Below are positions 12,065 to 24,027 of a DNA stretch of 64,000 bases, piece by piece; within the stretch, counting starts at the first letter, position 1; each line of letters starts with the position of its first letter. The stretch comes from Ciona intestinalis (Eukaryota; Chordata; Ascidiacea; Phlebobranchia; Cionidae). The notes below the pieces were generated by a model. It was given only the letters and a program-made list of their open reading frames with translations. It had not been told where the DNA came from and searched no databases. The position numbers and the translations under genes were made by a program. The stretch covers positions 862,927-926,926 of the forward strand of contig NC_020167.2 of the NCBI RefSeq assembly GCF_000224145.3, in the 5' to 3' direction.

Positions 12065-14008
12065 TTAACGTTTTGTCCTAGTTACTAAAACATCCGCGGT
12101 TTCTTTTCCGCATGTTGTGAAATCAAGTTTCACATATTCTGACCAAGCTTGTATAAGTTGGTCTGGCGTCATTCTGTGTAAAGTTTTGATTCTTGCAAGT
12201 CTGCATGGATCAATCTTTCGCATGCCCCAGCTTTTATAACCTCTGTCATCCTGAGGATACTCGCCGATCTTTTTCACCAGAATTCCCATGAAAGCGTCGT
12301 CAATAGGAATGATCCGACTCTGCAAAGACGCTTGGAACAACCGGATTGCCATCGCCCCGCTCATAACAAAACCACCACCCGACACGTAAGCCGGATAAAA
12401 CTTTTCGGGAAACAAGTTATAGCTTACGTAATATTTCGAAGCTGGGTTTAGAATTCTTGGACTTCCATTTAAAACGGAACCGACAAATAAGTTTTTTCGC
12501 CGATTCTCTGGAAGTTCTTTAAGAAATATAACTATGTTTTTAATGTTAACAAAGACGTCGTCATCTCCCTTAAAAATATACGGGACCTCCCTACAGCTTT
12601 TGGAAAACCACTGCAGGTATAAACATTCCTTCAATGTGAGATTCCGGAAAGAATCTTGAAAGTTCCATTGAATAATGTCTTCGTGTTCTGCATTCTCACT
12701 TGCCAACTTGTCCTGAGAATTTTCGTTAGGACACGCCCCGAGCAAGAAAACTCTCCGCATATTTACACCTAATTCACTTTTCACCCATCGTTCGTCTCCC
12801 CATGTTTTACGTATTGCATTTCTACGATTTTTGTTGTTGCAAGCAGACTTAATTGCCACCAATAGGAAAATTTGTTCTTCGTAGTCAAACCCGTCAACGT
12901 TTTTGTTAGTAGAAACGTTAGATTTGCACTTTGACGTCTGTGAAATAAGCACAGGATAATCTCTACGTTGGCTGTAGACTAGAATAGGTTCTTTAGAGTT
13001 GGGTTTTTCTGGCACGGCTGCTGGAAGGACTAGATCTTGGTCCATGCTTATAAGACCTGGCATGTCATTTTTTTCTTCAGCAACCGTGGTTGTTGTTGTT
13101 GTTGTTTCTGTTGTTTGTTTGATCTGAATAGGTGTGTTGTGGTAGATTAAAGATCTGGCCGTTTCCTGCAAATGTTTCCTCATCGAAATCAGTGACATTC
13201 TTGTTGATCCGAATCCAAATGTATTGGTTTCTGAAACAAGTCAAACACCTCAACCTTAATGGGCCCGTGGGAAAAAAAGACAAGTAAAATAATTTATAAT
13301 ATCGATTTTTGTGCTTCCCCTACAAAAGGTGTGCAGGCTAGTATTGTAACAAACACGCATGGTTTGCATAATTAGCAGCATGCGTAGGCAAGAAGGCCTC
13401 ACGTTAATTATTGATCACAAATTTGTTTCTCTAATGGAACAGATAACGAAATCTTCCCAGAATATATATATATTTAAACTATTAACTATTTTTGATGTTT
13501 TATAGTTAATAAAATGGGTATCCTTTCGTATATAAGTAAACTGCAGCCGTATGTAAGTTATTAGCAACCGTATATTACAAGATAAGGAAATAACAATGTA
13601 GTAGGGTGGGGAAGATGGGACACCTTTTCGTGTTGTTTTCTCGTCCCATTTGGTAGTAAACAAAAAACATTCAAAGAATTATTGAACCATATCCTCGCGG
13701 ATCCTATATATACCCTTGTTAATTGTTTAAAATACGATTGGAATATTTGGATGTTATGTACTAAAGGTGTCCCATCTTCCCCCTCAGTACTATATACATT
13801 TGGCAATAATTGTTCCGTTTGCTTTAGATGACTTCATGTGGCAATAAATTCAAAACTTACCATTTGTCCAGTTGCGATGTGCGGATGACAACACAGTTAA
13901 CGCAAACTGAGGAGACCAACTGACAGGTTGTATTGTGATGTCAACAATAAAGGTCACTGCAACAAGAACTGCCATAACGACACTCCACCGTTTGAATACA
14001 CTTTTCAT
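12065..14008 (-). CDS. GT31 beta-1,3-glycosyltransferase, B3GNT-like
   Basis: Golgi type II enzyme, most likely adding GlcNAc or galactose in beta-1,3 linkage from a UDP-sugar. Two exons: 14008-13861 and 13230-12065, 1,314 nt in total, 437 residues. Seen: short basic cytosolic tail and signal-anchor (about residues 9-26), a stem with several N-glycosylation sequons and a poly-Thr run (about 91-98), then GT31 blocks RNAIRKTWG (186-194), FLLGACPNEN, FKGDDDVFVN with the DxD metal/nucleotide site (272-274), YVSGGGFVMSG (331-341) and PIDDAFMG (358-365). The PIDD block and the C-terminal DPC/HRMTPDQLIQAW pattern resemble B3GNTs more than B3GALTs; the exact acceptor cannot be told. The ATG at 14008 supplies the membrane anchor, so it is preferred over internal Met 61. 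A MITE lies in the single intron. Confidence 0.9.
13597..13798. mobile_element. MITE copy in glycosyltransferase intron
   Basis: Ends TAGTAGGGTGGGGAAGATGG and CATCTTCCCCCTCAGTACTA, with the usual internal blocks. It lies wholly inside the 13231-13860 intron. Confidence 0.85.
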
Positions 14009-15969
14009 GGTGACTAGTAGTTCGATTTCTTAGCCAGCCATTAGCTTTACATTTAGCAGTAACTTTCCGCACAGAGCATCAACTATGGTATCAAATACCA
14101 ATCACTACCAATTGAAAACACTATATAGAAATTCGTATCCTGAAACAGAGTTAATATTTAATATTAAACAACTTGCCTTTTTGAGATATTTTTCAGACCA
14201 TTTAAAATGATATATTTACATTAAATATAGTCACTCTCCGTCTCCGTATTTAGTTTAAGAGAGAAACTATATGCTTGGAATCGATCCAGCGCATGACGTT
14301 GGTCGTTAACGACAACCGAAGTGGATCGTTGCCTTATTACTATTTTTTCGATAAATTTATTGGTAATCTTGCGCACCAAAGCTATGCTGCATTACATCGA
14401 TTATGGATTAAATATTCAATTTCAAAAAGAAAAATCAAGCAACATAGTAAAGTATTTAGATAATTAATAACCGACCAATGCGTATTAACCAGCACACTAA
14501 CACAGCAATGAACATTACGAAGTAAAGATTAGTCACAGCTTCCTTTAGTAGGAAATATTCAAAGTTTGATTCAAAAAAACACCTCGGAGTACATACTAAT
14601 TAAACCTGCCTAAATTTGTCGTACAAACGTTTTACAAATAACCTGCCGCAATAAAGTTTAAATACAAATGACGTTATTCTCTTTTTATCTTTTTTTTATA
14701 CCTGTTGCATATATAGATATATATATATGAGAAATGGGCCTACTAATATTATAATAATGTGTAAATATAACGTTACGTAGTAAACTCCTGTGCTGAAAGA
14801 CAACACTGGGTCATTTATGTAGTAGTTAAGTTTATACGCTATCCAAAAGTACCTGACGTGCATATACATTGCATTAAACCTAATAGCCTATCAACACACG
14901 TTAGGGAAAAGTAAATTAGCTGGGCGAACAAACGTAAGCATCACTAATCGTATACTTAGATCCAACTCACAACCTGTCTGTACTAAACACTGCAGTTTGC
15001 TTAGATTTAACGCCATTGTGTCGCTTGATATTATACCAACTACCCATATTTGAAGATTTTGATAAGATTTGAAAAAAAATCTCTCCTGCTTTATACATGT
15101 TCTAGATAAATCCCAAGTACAGCATGCAACGCATTCCGCAAACCACAACGAATAGAAATGATCACAGAAATAAGTTACCGGACGTAATTCAATTTCAAAC
15201 TGTGCTTTACCATGTGAGACCGAAATAGAACAATAAAGTTAGCAAAACAGCAAACTGAGAACTATATATCGTAGTATATACAGCGCTAGAGATACACACC
15301 GAAATTTTACACACCGAAAACATTTAAACACACATACAACTACGAGTGCTCAATTCTTATAAAATACCTTAAAAGCCAATTAAATGTTAAATCTTTTTAA
15401 AACTCAATTGTTGTAGCGTAGTCGCACATATAGGCTATTGTTAATGATTTATACGCTGCGTAGGTCTACACCTCGCGCCATCTCCTATTCTCGGCACCAA
15501 CACAAAAGCTGCAGCTGTGGAATCAGTATTGACACTTTGAATAACTCTCATTCGGCTAAAGTTTGATACGAACCAGATGTTATCAAATTATCGTCAATTT
15601 CATATTTTCTAAACTAACAATAAACTGACCTGTAAAACTTCTTCACTGCTTGGAAATGTAGTTGCTATATCTGTTAACAAAATAAGAGCTAAACATGGGG
15701 CCATATCAACTCTGTGGTCCAATCTTTGTTCTTGTAAAACTTTTACTTCAGATACACAGCTTTGTAGGTCAAGTAATTAGGTAAGTCAAATTTGACCGAC
15801 ATTTCCCTGCATACACTTGAAGTACATGAGCGAGGACGTGACACGACACAAAACTTTTGTTTGCCTTGACCTAGAACGAGATCCCACCAATTTATAACAT
15901 GTGTTTGCTCACACCTTTATTCTTTTGTTCCCAGATGCAACTAGATTACATCAGTGCTAATGATATATA

Positions 15970-16163
15970 ACAGTGTGGGGGAAGACGGGACACTTTTACC
16001 ACATAATATTTAAAAAATCCTGATCGTGTTTTAAACAATAACAACTGTCTATGGAGTCATGAGGATACGGTTTAATAAATCTTTGAATGTACTTTGCTTA
16101 TTACCAAATAAGACGGGAAAATATAATAAAAAGGTGTCCTATTTTCCCCCACCTTACTATACA
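15970..16163. mobile_element. MITE copy
   Basis: From GTGTGGGGGAAGACGGGACA to CCTATTTTCCCCCACCTTAC with intact internal blocks. The next copy follows after about 10 bp. Confidence 0.8.
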
Positions 16164-16171
16164 TTTTTTAT

Positions 16172-16350
16172 ATAGTTGGGTGAGGGAAGACGCGACACAT
16201 GCCATTTGGAAGTAAACAAAGAACATTCAAGGAATTATAAAACCGTATCCTCACGACTCCCATAGACCGTTGTTAATTGTTTAAAACACGATCGGGATAT
16301 TTGGATGTTAAGTGCTAAAGGTGTCATGTCTTACCCTACAAAACTATATA
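16172..16350. mobile_element. MITE copy, opposite orientation
   Basis: From TATAGTTGGGTGAGGGAAGA to GTCATGTCTTACCCTACAAA. The internal blocks run in the reverse orientation to the copy just before it, so the two form a head-to-head pair. Confidence 0.75.
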
Positions 16351-17432
16351 TGAGTTTAGCAACAATATCTCTCACCATAAGCTTCATATTTGAAAGCCTA
16401 AATAACAACATAGATTATATATCAGCAAATAAAAACAAGCGCGACCGTAGCAAACCTTGATTTTTAATTTTTTTAACACTCTGTTTCTTCTCTCGACTTA
16501 TTGTTGCAAATGGTATGCATGTTAATTGTTCTATAGCTCCGTTATATTTATCGAACATTTACGTTGCGAACAAAAAACTCAATAATTTCAGTCATCAGTT
16601 AAAACATGTAGTATGAGATTTTGAGACTGTAATGAAACGAGCATGTGTTTGCATAGTAAACCTGTTGTTTAAACAGCGTTTATAAGCTCTACATTATGCC
16701 GGGGTACGAACGTGACGTACTTAACTGAACAAATATATTCATCTATAAACCACAGACAATTGGAATCTATAGTGAATTTACAAAAACAACATTGAAAAAG
16801 AAACGCAAAAACTTTTAAATAATTTTACCACTGCATGAGCTTCACTTTATCTCTAAACTAAGCCATATACGCAGATTGAAAGTTGTACGGTTACTTATTC
16901 GGTGAGTTAGTATACCTGTTTATGTCTATATTCTAAAAAACAATTGGTCGTACGGCGATAACTTCTTATTCGAGCATAATTTTGAATAGTGAGACTGCCA
17001 TATGGTCGCCAGAAGTTAAATAATTTCCAGTTAACATTGTAGCATATGTTTTAATATAACCACTAACACTTACTCTCTATAACACTCTATTTTTTAAGTG
17101 CGCTGTAAAAACTTTATGAGACTCCAACACGGATGTCGGCCGGACATAGAAAACCTTTGTTAAATTTCGTTGTAATACGAAATAACAACAAAGCGGTTTA
17201 TATCTGTCATTTGTTATTTTAGCGTTTTAGCTCGTGTTCAAATTATTAGTTGTTGGGAAAACACATGCTCAACTGAAGAGTATTTTCCTGTCTTAATATT
17301 TCTTATTCACTTGTTAATGCCTTTTAGGAAATCAAAAATGCAGTGTTCTGTCGTAACTATTATTTTTCTGTTTCAAAGTCCTAAGAAAAAAATCGAAACC
17401 TTTCATTTCAAAATCACTTTTATTAACTTCAT

Positions 17433-17633
17433 TTTGTAGGGTGGGAAAGACGGAATACCTTCAGCAAATATTATTCAAATGTCCTTATCTTGTTTTAAAC
17501 AATTATCACAAGTCTATAGGAGTCTATAAAAATACGCTTTGATAATTATTTGAATGTATTTTTATTTACTACCAAATAGGACTTGTAATAAAATAGAACG
17601 GCGTCCCGTCTTACCCCACCCTACTATATACCT
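17433..17633. mobile_element. MITE copy
   Basis: Termini TTTTGTAGGGTGGGAAAGAC and CCCGTCTTACCCCACCCTAC, full-length internal sequence. Confidence 0.8.
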
Positions 17634-17814
17634 ACTACAGTTGCAACGTACGACACTCTAACATGAAACTGATGACTTGAAATAGCAAGGAAAGTTACTT
17701 AAGAGTCCTCAGGAAAGATGAAGTGAGGCCAATGATTAGCTACAAGAGGTGTGGTCGAAGAGGCCTTCGAAAATGATTTAACTCGAGGAACTATAAAAAA
17801 CATGGATGGCTATT

Positions 17815-17965
17815 TTGCTTGTGAATGAATAAGCCATGCATTAATGTAACTTATTTACCCTTATGTTGTGGGCAACGACAACCTTTATAACACGAGTGTT
17901 CTGTTGTACACACCTCGCACACGCTTTCAAGTTAACCACATGTATACAACTTTGTAAGATATTAT
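17815..17965 (-). repeat. SINE 3' tail, minus strand
   Basis: AATGTAACTTATTTACCC, CGACAACCTTTATAACACG and CAACTTTGTAAG blocks match the SINE tail on the minus strand, diverged. Confidence 0.55.
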
Positions 17966-18529
17966 TATTGAGCATCTTTTAGAACTTTATTGTGTGGGTG
18001 ACAAATTAGACAAATCAAGAAGGACCATTTATTTGGAACAATTTCTTTTGTTTCCTCAACTGATCATAAATACAATTAATGCAATAGTTAAAACTGAACA
18101 AGAATGTACAAGAGCGCATATAGCTCCAATCAAAAGAAATATTTTGTATTTATATATTTTAATAATAGATAGGGAAAGTTAATACTTGACTATTTTTTTA
18201 CATCTTATTTTTCGCCATAACGTAAACAAAACCAAAACATGTACCGATTACTGAGTTTACTAAGGGGTTCCTAACGGTAAAGTTTACCTGGCTTGGAACA
18301 CTGTAATCATTAATTTTTCGTTAATTCGGGTGATTTTGTTCAATAGGCCTATACGTTTAATAAAACCATGCGTGGTTATAAATAATGTTTTAAGTACGAT
18401 CAAATAATTAAGATTTAACAAACTGTTTAGATTTATCGCGTTTGAACATAGAACAAAATTATGGATATTTACTTGCTATAAATGTGCGATTTCAAATGTG
18501 AATATTTATTTTAAAAATTATTCACAGTT

Positions 18530-18798
18530 AGTAGAGTGGGGTAAAACTGGTCCCTTAGGCACATATATTGCACAATATTCCCAAAATCAAAATATACAGT
18601 ATGGTGGGGTAATATGGAACACCTAATCATTCTATTTTCTCGTGCCATTCCGTAGTAAACAAAGAACAATTAAAAAAATATAAAACCGTATCCTCACGAC
18701 TCTTATATACCATTGTCACTTTTTTAAAACACGGATATTGGGACATTTTGTGCTATAAAGGTCTTCCCCCAACCCGTCTCCCCCCAACATACTATATG
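18530..18798. mobile_element. MITE copy with an extra terminus
   Basis: A complete reverse-orientation copy spans 18600-18798 (TATGGTGGGGTAATATGGAA to CCCCCAACATACTATA). Just before it, at 18533-18575, is a lone terminus (AGTAGAGTGGGGTAAAACTG), as if one copy inserted into or beside another. Confidence 0.65.
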
Positions 18799-19029
18799 TC
18801 GGTTTTTGAGTGTTATCACGGATTATAGTATACTTGTTACATTTAATAATTAATACACACGAGTTATTTAGAAAATTGCACAACGGGTGTAATTTTATCA
18901 TTCCGAAAACATGCGGGGTAAAAGGCGGGACTGTTTAAAATCCTTGTTTATTTTGATTATTAAATGAATTTATTATTAGAAAAACACGCAAATAACATGA
19001 CGTTGAACACTTTGAAGCAGAACATCAGT

Positions 19030-19170
19030 GCTGTAAATCCATTGTTGTTTTCCGGCCACGCGATAATAAAGCAAATTACAGTTACAAGTTACATTTATTC
19101 AGTCAGTATTGTTAGAACATCAATTGATAATTTTTGTGAATGAATGAATGTAACTTACTTTATGGTTTAT
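19030..19170. repeat. SINE 3' tails, both strands
   Basis: A plus-strand tail at 19034-19105 (GTTTTCCGGCCACGCGATAA to ACATTTATTCAG), then a short minus-strand tail at about 19139-19165 (GAATGAATGTAACTTACTTT). Confidence 0.55.
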
Positions 19171-21779
19171 CTTTAAGTTCCCTTGGCTGAATTCTTGTTA
19201 TTAAATCGGTTTATTATATTTAAATTAGTAATACTGCTATAGTTGTTTAAATGTTACCTACATTATACATTATAGTATGGTATTTGGTGTAACAATTATG
19301 TAACAATAATGGCTTTGAACAACTGTTCGACGAAAAAGAATCGACATGACCACTTACGTGCACAAAAAGTTCATGCGCACACATGTTGGCTCTCTTGTTG
19401 CCATAAAATAGTAACAACATTTTTTAAACGTAGAAGTAGTAAAACCACAATAATGTTAATGTCTGTGTAAACTTGTAAAGCAAAATTTGATTTATATGGA
19501 CTTTGTGTAAAGCCAAGTTCAATTAAAAGATTTTTTGTGTTACGTGAAATTTGGGCAAATGATACAATTACCGTCATCACAATTGGTTTCAGGTATGTAC
19601 GTGTGTTATTCTTGCATATATACATCATATACATGGGGTTGTTGTATGTTGTAAACCTCGTGTTAGAATAATAGCAATAGGGTTGTAGGGGTTAGTTAAT
19701 GTTTCCAGATTACATTAAGAGAGGTTTCTTCTCGAGCACTTAAATAACGTTTTTATACCGAAGGAACCAAAACAAGGGTCTCTTTAATAAGTGAGGGTCC
19801 ACTTTGTTCATTATCCGCTATGCCCAGTGTCCACTGTGTACCATATATCATAATGGTCAAAATCCATGCTGGCCTGATCCATATAAGATATAGAGGACAT
19901 GTAGATGTAGTCATAGGTCTATAGGAAAGATAGCAGACATAGCGAACACTAGTTAAAGGGACTGCCAAAATTGTGTTTTTATTATGCCTGGTAGCAGAAT
20001 TAACAGAATAAAATAACAGTAGCTTATATAAACTATATATAAATTAATAAAACATGTCATTGGGAATATGTTTGGCTTGCCTGCTCTGATGCAAAAGAAC
20101 TTATTGACAGTTGCACTTGTGCGCCTATAAATTTTATTTAGTATGTTAGGGATTTTATAAGTAACTGCCGTATTCTGTAGACTGGATAGCAAGAATGTCA
20201 CCAGTATTTTGGGTATATATATATTATTGAGGTTTCTTCTGATTTTAAAATATATGTATTGTAGTACACTATTTAATGTTTTCACTCCACTGTGGTTTTC
20301 TGGGTAATTTACTTTCTTGGTAACTTGCTTTAGTAGAAATTGTGTCCAGATGGGATGTTCTATAGTTAGTAATTACTATTTTTGAGATTCGGCATTTAAT
20401 ACACAATTGAACCATCTAAACACTAAATAGTAGAAATTTGTTTGATTTTTAAGTTCTATTTTAAACAAAATCAGGTAAAAAGAATAGCCTGTAAGTTAAT
20501 ATACAGTAAAGAAAAACATATATACACATATAGTAGGTTTTTGTACAAAAGTTAATTTTTATTTGTTTTGCCAATAAGGATGTTTTATCAACTTGACTAC
20601 AAATTTTGTTAGAAACAACGAAACAAACTTGTATGCTTTCATGTTGTTAAATATGCTTTTTAATTGTCGCATTAACAGATAGTTTGAACTGTGAACAGGT
20701 TAATTACCATTATAATGCATAATGGATGGTACATACACTGGACTGACAATGTAGTGGACTAGTGACACACGTGTTTTATATACAGACTGCTTTGATGGTT
20801 AGCTAATATTAAAACAAATAAACTTTGCAGTTAAAAAAATTTGTGTATAACAATATATAACATTTCTCATGCCATTAAACTCAATCAAAATATGAGAAGC
20901 TTTTCATTTGTTTTTTTTAGAGTTTTTTTACAGATAAATAAGGAATTAAAGTGACTTTCATTTTCATTCAAATTAAATCTGTATTATTAATCTGTACGTA
21001 ATAATTTGAGTGTCAAATCAATCAATATGTATTTTAAAAAGTTGAATAGCTGCCATCACCTGCTTGCAATATTTTTTTTTGCAGCTTTAGCTTTGAGCTT
21101 TCTTAAAGGCTTATCGTTATCACCATTTTTTTAAAGTTTATATTTATAGATTTCACGCTAGTTTGTATTCGGTTGTATCTGTGCAGCGTTTAAATCAGTG
21201 CTGCAGGTTGGCAGGTTGCATATTTTAAATACCACTTAAAGTTTGTAAAATGATTCTAAGGTATAATTCTGTTTCATTAAAAACTTAGATGATATATTAT
21301 ACTAATACGGTTTGAGGCATGATGAAAATATGTAAACTTTCCGAGCAACCATCTACTATCAACATAATTGTTTGCCTTGAGGGATCTTGCATACCTACTA
21401 TTGGGTCTTGTATTACAGTGGTGAAGTTTTTGGATTCATACATGATATGTAATATTTTGGTTAGTAGTTGTGTTTTTGATGTTTATAAATATACCTTTTT
21501 CATTTGTATTTAAACGTCATGATAACCACTACTCAATAAATATATTATGCTTTTTGTAAGCAAGTTTATTGCACAGTTCTGTATATATATATCTGTTTAA
21601 TGTTTTGAAAATATTAGTTTAAAATTTTAAATAAAGATTGTTGTTCCAATTTATAGCTGTTAACTCTTCGTAATAATATTATTGGTTTGGATTAAAGAAA
21701 AAAGTGTCAGCAATCTTTGTTTGTGTGTTTTGTAATCATCACGCTAGACCGTCCCCGCATTTTTACACACTTAACAAAT

Positions 21780-21895
21780 ACGATTGGTTTTCGCCTTCTC
21801 TTACGTCATAGGCAGACGCGGGCGCGAGACAGCTTTCGGAAAGCGTCTGACTTTGACGTCATAAGGTTGCGATCGCTCTGTCTCGAGGCGAAAGG
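21780..21895. promoter_or_regulatory. GC-rich block with two CRE sites
   Basis: In AT-rich surroundings this block is GC- and CpG-rich. It carries an inverted CCAAT (ATTGG, 21783), TTACGTCAT (21801) and a full CRE TGACGTCA (21854-21861). Imperfect nested inverted repeats link its two halves (CAGACGC with GCGTCTG, GAGACAG with CTGTCTC, TTTTCGCCT with AGGCGAAAG). This looks like a promoter or enhancer about 2.2 kb upstream of the HIVEP-like start; function is inferred from motifs only. Confidence 0.4.
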
Positions 21896-22857
21896 ATAGA
21901 ATTCGTGATGAACAATCACATTTTGTTTTGTGGTGGTGCTATTATATTGGTTGTTGAGGTTGCTTTAGGAGTTTAGGTAGAAGCTTATTTATATGATCTG
22001 TTTTGAAAAGTACAGCTTACGTCTTGCATGATGTTTCTGTGTTCTGGCATCTGGCTTAGTATTTATAATCAATAAAGACCAGATGCATATAGACTGCCAC
22101 CGAATCAGTGGTTTTGCTATTATTTTTTTCATGAACCGGCTGGTTTAGTGCAGATGTTATTTTCCGCGTATAATTGTGTTTTATACTTAGGTGAAAGTAT
22201 TTCTATAATGTGAATTCTATATTTTTGTGGTTTAGTTTTTGATGTCCACAACAAAAGTCACCTATCACTATAGCTATACCCATAAGTCGCGTGGAAATAT
22301 AGTATGTTTCTTCTTACGTAAGAAGCTTTTACGCGGTCCTTCTGTTGCGTAAGCATTGTGGAATGTATTGCACTTTTGTCTGATTCGCGAATCATTCCTA
22401 ACTGACCGCAACCACCCAGGCTTCCGTAGTTCATTGTTACGTATATAAAACCTCATTGTTCCCTTTACTCTAATAAAACACTATTTGGTATTTGTTAATT
22501 TTCATCGTTTGAAACCGACACCTTTATTCTCCCGTGTTCAAGCGAAACCAACTAAGCCGTCTTATTGTTTTCGAAATATGTTCTTACGTAATGTTACTAG
22601 AGCCATCTGCTGTACACAAACTTTATGTAGGCCGACTACCGGTGAAGTCTTGCTTTTGTGATAATATTGCTTAAGTCTGCCAAACCTTTTATACGGTCCT
22701 AAAAAAACATCTATTGGTGTTATAGATGCCAATGGACGGTATTTTTCAATCTTAAAAAGATTCTGTTTTTAACTTTTAATCTAAATTTTTAGTTTATTGT
22801 ACTAAAAAGCAATTTTTATGGTTTGTTGGAGAATATAAGTGTTAGTTTGGTGTACAA

Positions 22858-23181
22858 TTGTACATAAAGATATATTGGAATTGCCATGGGCCACCATCTA
22901 TATTTGTACACCAGTACACCACTACTGCTCGAACCGCGTTTGCTGAGCATGCAGCATTAAACAATCAATTACGGAACAAACGCAAACCTTCTGACGATGT
23001 ATCCTGTGTGAAATACGAACCTAACGCCGGATACTATGATCTCACAGATCCATCTCGTATTGCTCCTCTTCGGTTATTCTCTTCTTTTCTCCTTACTATT
23101 TCCTTTTGCTCCGGTCTGACGTCGTTTTTTCGTATTACGCAGTGTAGCGGTATTACCCATGCACATGCGGTAGGGTGTATA
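22858..23181 (+). other. Coding-like open frame, unassigned
   Basis: The frame is open for about 108 codons. The middle part (for example RNKRKPSDDVSCVKYEPNAG) has protein-like composition, mixed codon use and higher GC than its surroundings. I find no good splice donor and no clear start ATG in frame. It does not splice in frame to the HIVEP-like gene, because all three frames of that gene's 5' exon contain stops before its ATG. It may be an exon of an unrecognised gene, an exon remnant or chance. Confidence 0.25.
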
Positions 23182-23452
23182 TAACCATGTATCCCACACA
23201 CCTTTGTTGTTCGGCAAAAATAATACGTTAAATACGCTTTGTAATATAAAGTAATATTTTGATACGAATTCAGAATAATATACATAATTAACGTCAGTCT
23301 GTGTGTCAAGTCGGATACCTCAATAACAACACGCTTGGTAACTTGCTTATGCCCGTGGTGGCGTGTTGGTTAAAGTGTTGTAGTATAAACTAAGAATCAC
23401 TGGCTTACAATGCAGAAGCCACGTCAAATTACAAAAAAGGCGGACAATAACA

Positions 23453-23526
23453 GTCACGTCGCTTCCTCAGGCTCGTGACGTAGTCTAACTGCTTCCTGGC
23501 TCTGTAGAACGAGTTCGCAGTTAGAC
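23453..23526 (+). promoter_or_regulatory. Two inverted repeats with TTCCT cores
   Basis: GTCACG...CGTGAC (23453-23479) and GTCTAACTGC...GCAGTTAGAC (23483-23526, 10 bases perfect) lie side by side, each with an ETS-like TTCCT inside. TGACGTA also overlaps. Located about 450 bp before the 5' untranslated exon of the HIVEP-like gene, so a proximal regulatory role is plausible but unproven. Confidence 0.35.
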
Positions 23527-23918
23527 GAAGTTTTGTTGCTCTATGTGTTCAATCTGTTATCCAGAAACAATTGCGTAGAGGCGGTTTTTCAATAACAAAA
23601 TATAAGATAAATTTTGACAATTAGTTTTGCAACGAATGATTTATTCTTTTCTGTTTTTTTCATTGAGATCATAGTAAACAGCTGTAATTTGTTTACAGTA
23701 AAGATAATTAAAATAAATGTACATTGTGTTACTGTGTATTAAGTTTTAAGCTGTTTTTTTTGCAGGGTTTTCTATTGCAAATAAACTAAAGCAGTTGTTT
23801 AGTGTTTACCATTGCTTTGCTACGTTTAAATTAGTTAATTTAGATAATGTTGCTTGTTTGTGGTTGCTTCATTATATTTCTGTTTCCGTTCCATAAAAGT
23901 TCCATAAAAGTTTAGTAG

Positions 23919-24027
23919 TTTTTTTATTTGCAGGTTATCGCCCCCTGACGCTGATATATTGAACTAGGGCTGTTGAATTTGTAGAACAATATGTTCGCCC
24001 ACCTTACTTTAACACTTCTTTCACGGA
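23919..24027 (+). other. Splice acceptor and 5' UTR of the HIVEP-like gene
   Basis: A T-rich tract followed by TTTGCAG ends at 23933. The sequence from 23934 to the ATG has stops in all frames, including an in-frame TAA at 24010-24012, so it is untranslated. The acceptor could serve an upstream non-coding exon or spliced-leader trans-splicing, which tunicates use. Confidence 0.6.

Larger units (their letters stand above)
14009..23933. other. Long gene-poor stretch
   Basis: About 10 kb with no exon I can support. It contains five MITE copies, two SINE tails, short AT microsatellites and two GC-rich blocks near its right end. The part at 14009-14100 is the upstream region of the glycosyltransferase. 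The right third is the likely regulatory territory and 5' untranslated exon of the HIVEP-like gene. Confidence 0.6.

Noticed and set aside
15970..18798. CRISPR-like or satellite array
   Set aside because: The repeated units are dispersed TIR elements in both orientations with unequal spacing, in a eukaryotic genome.
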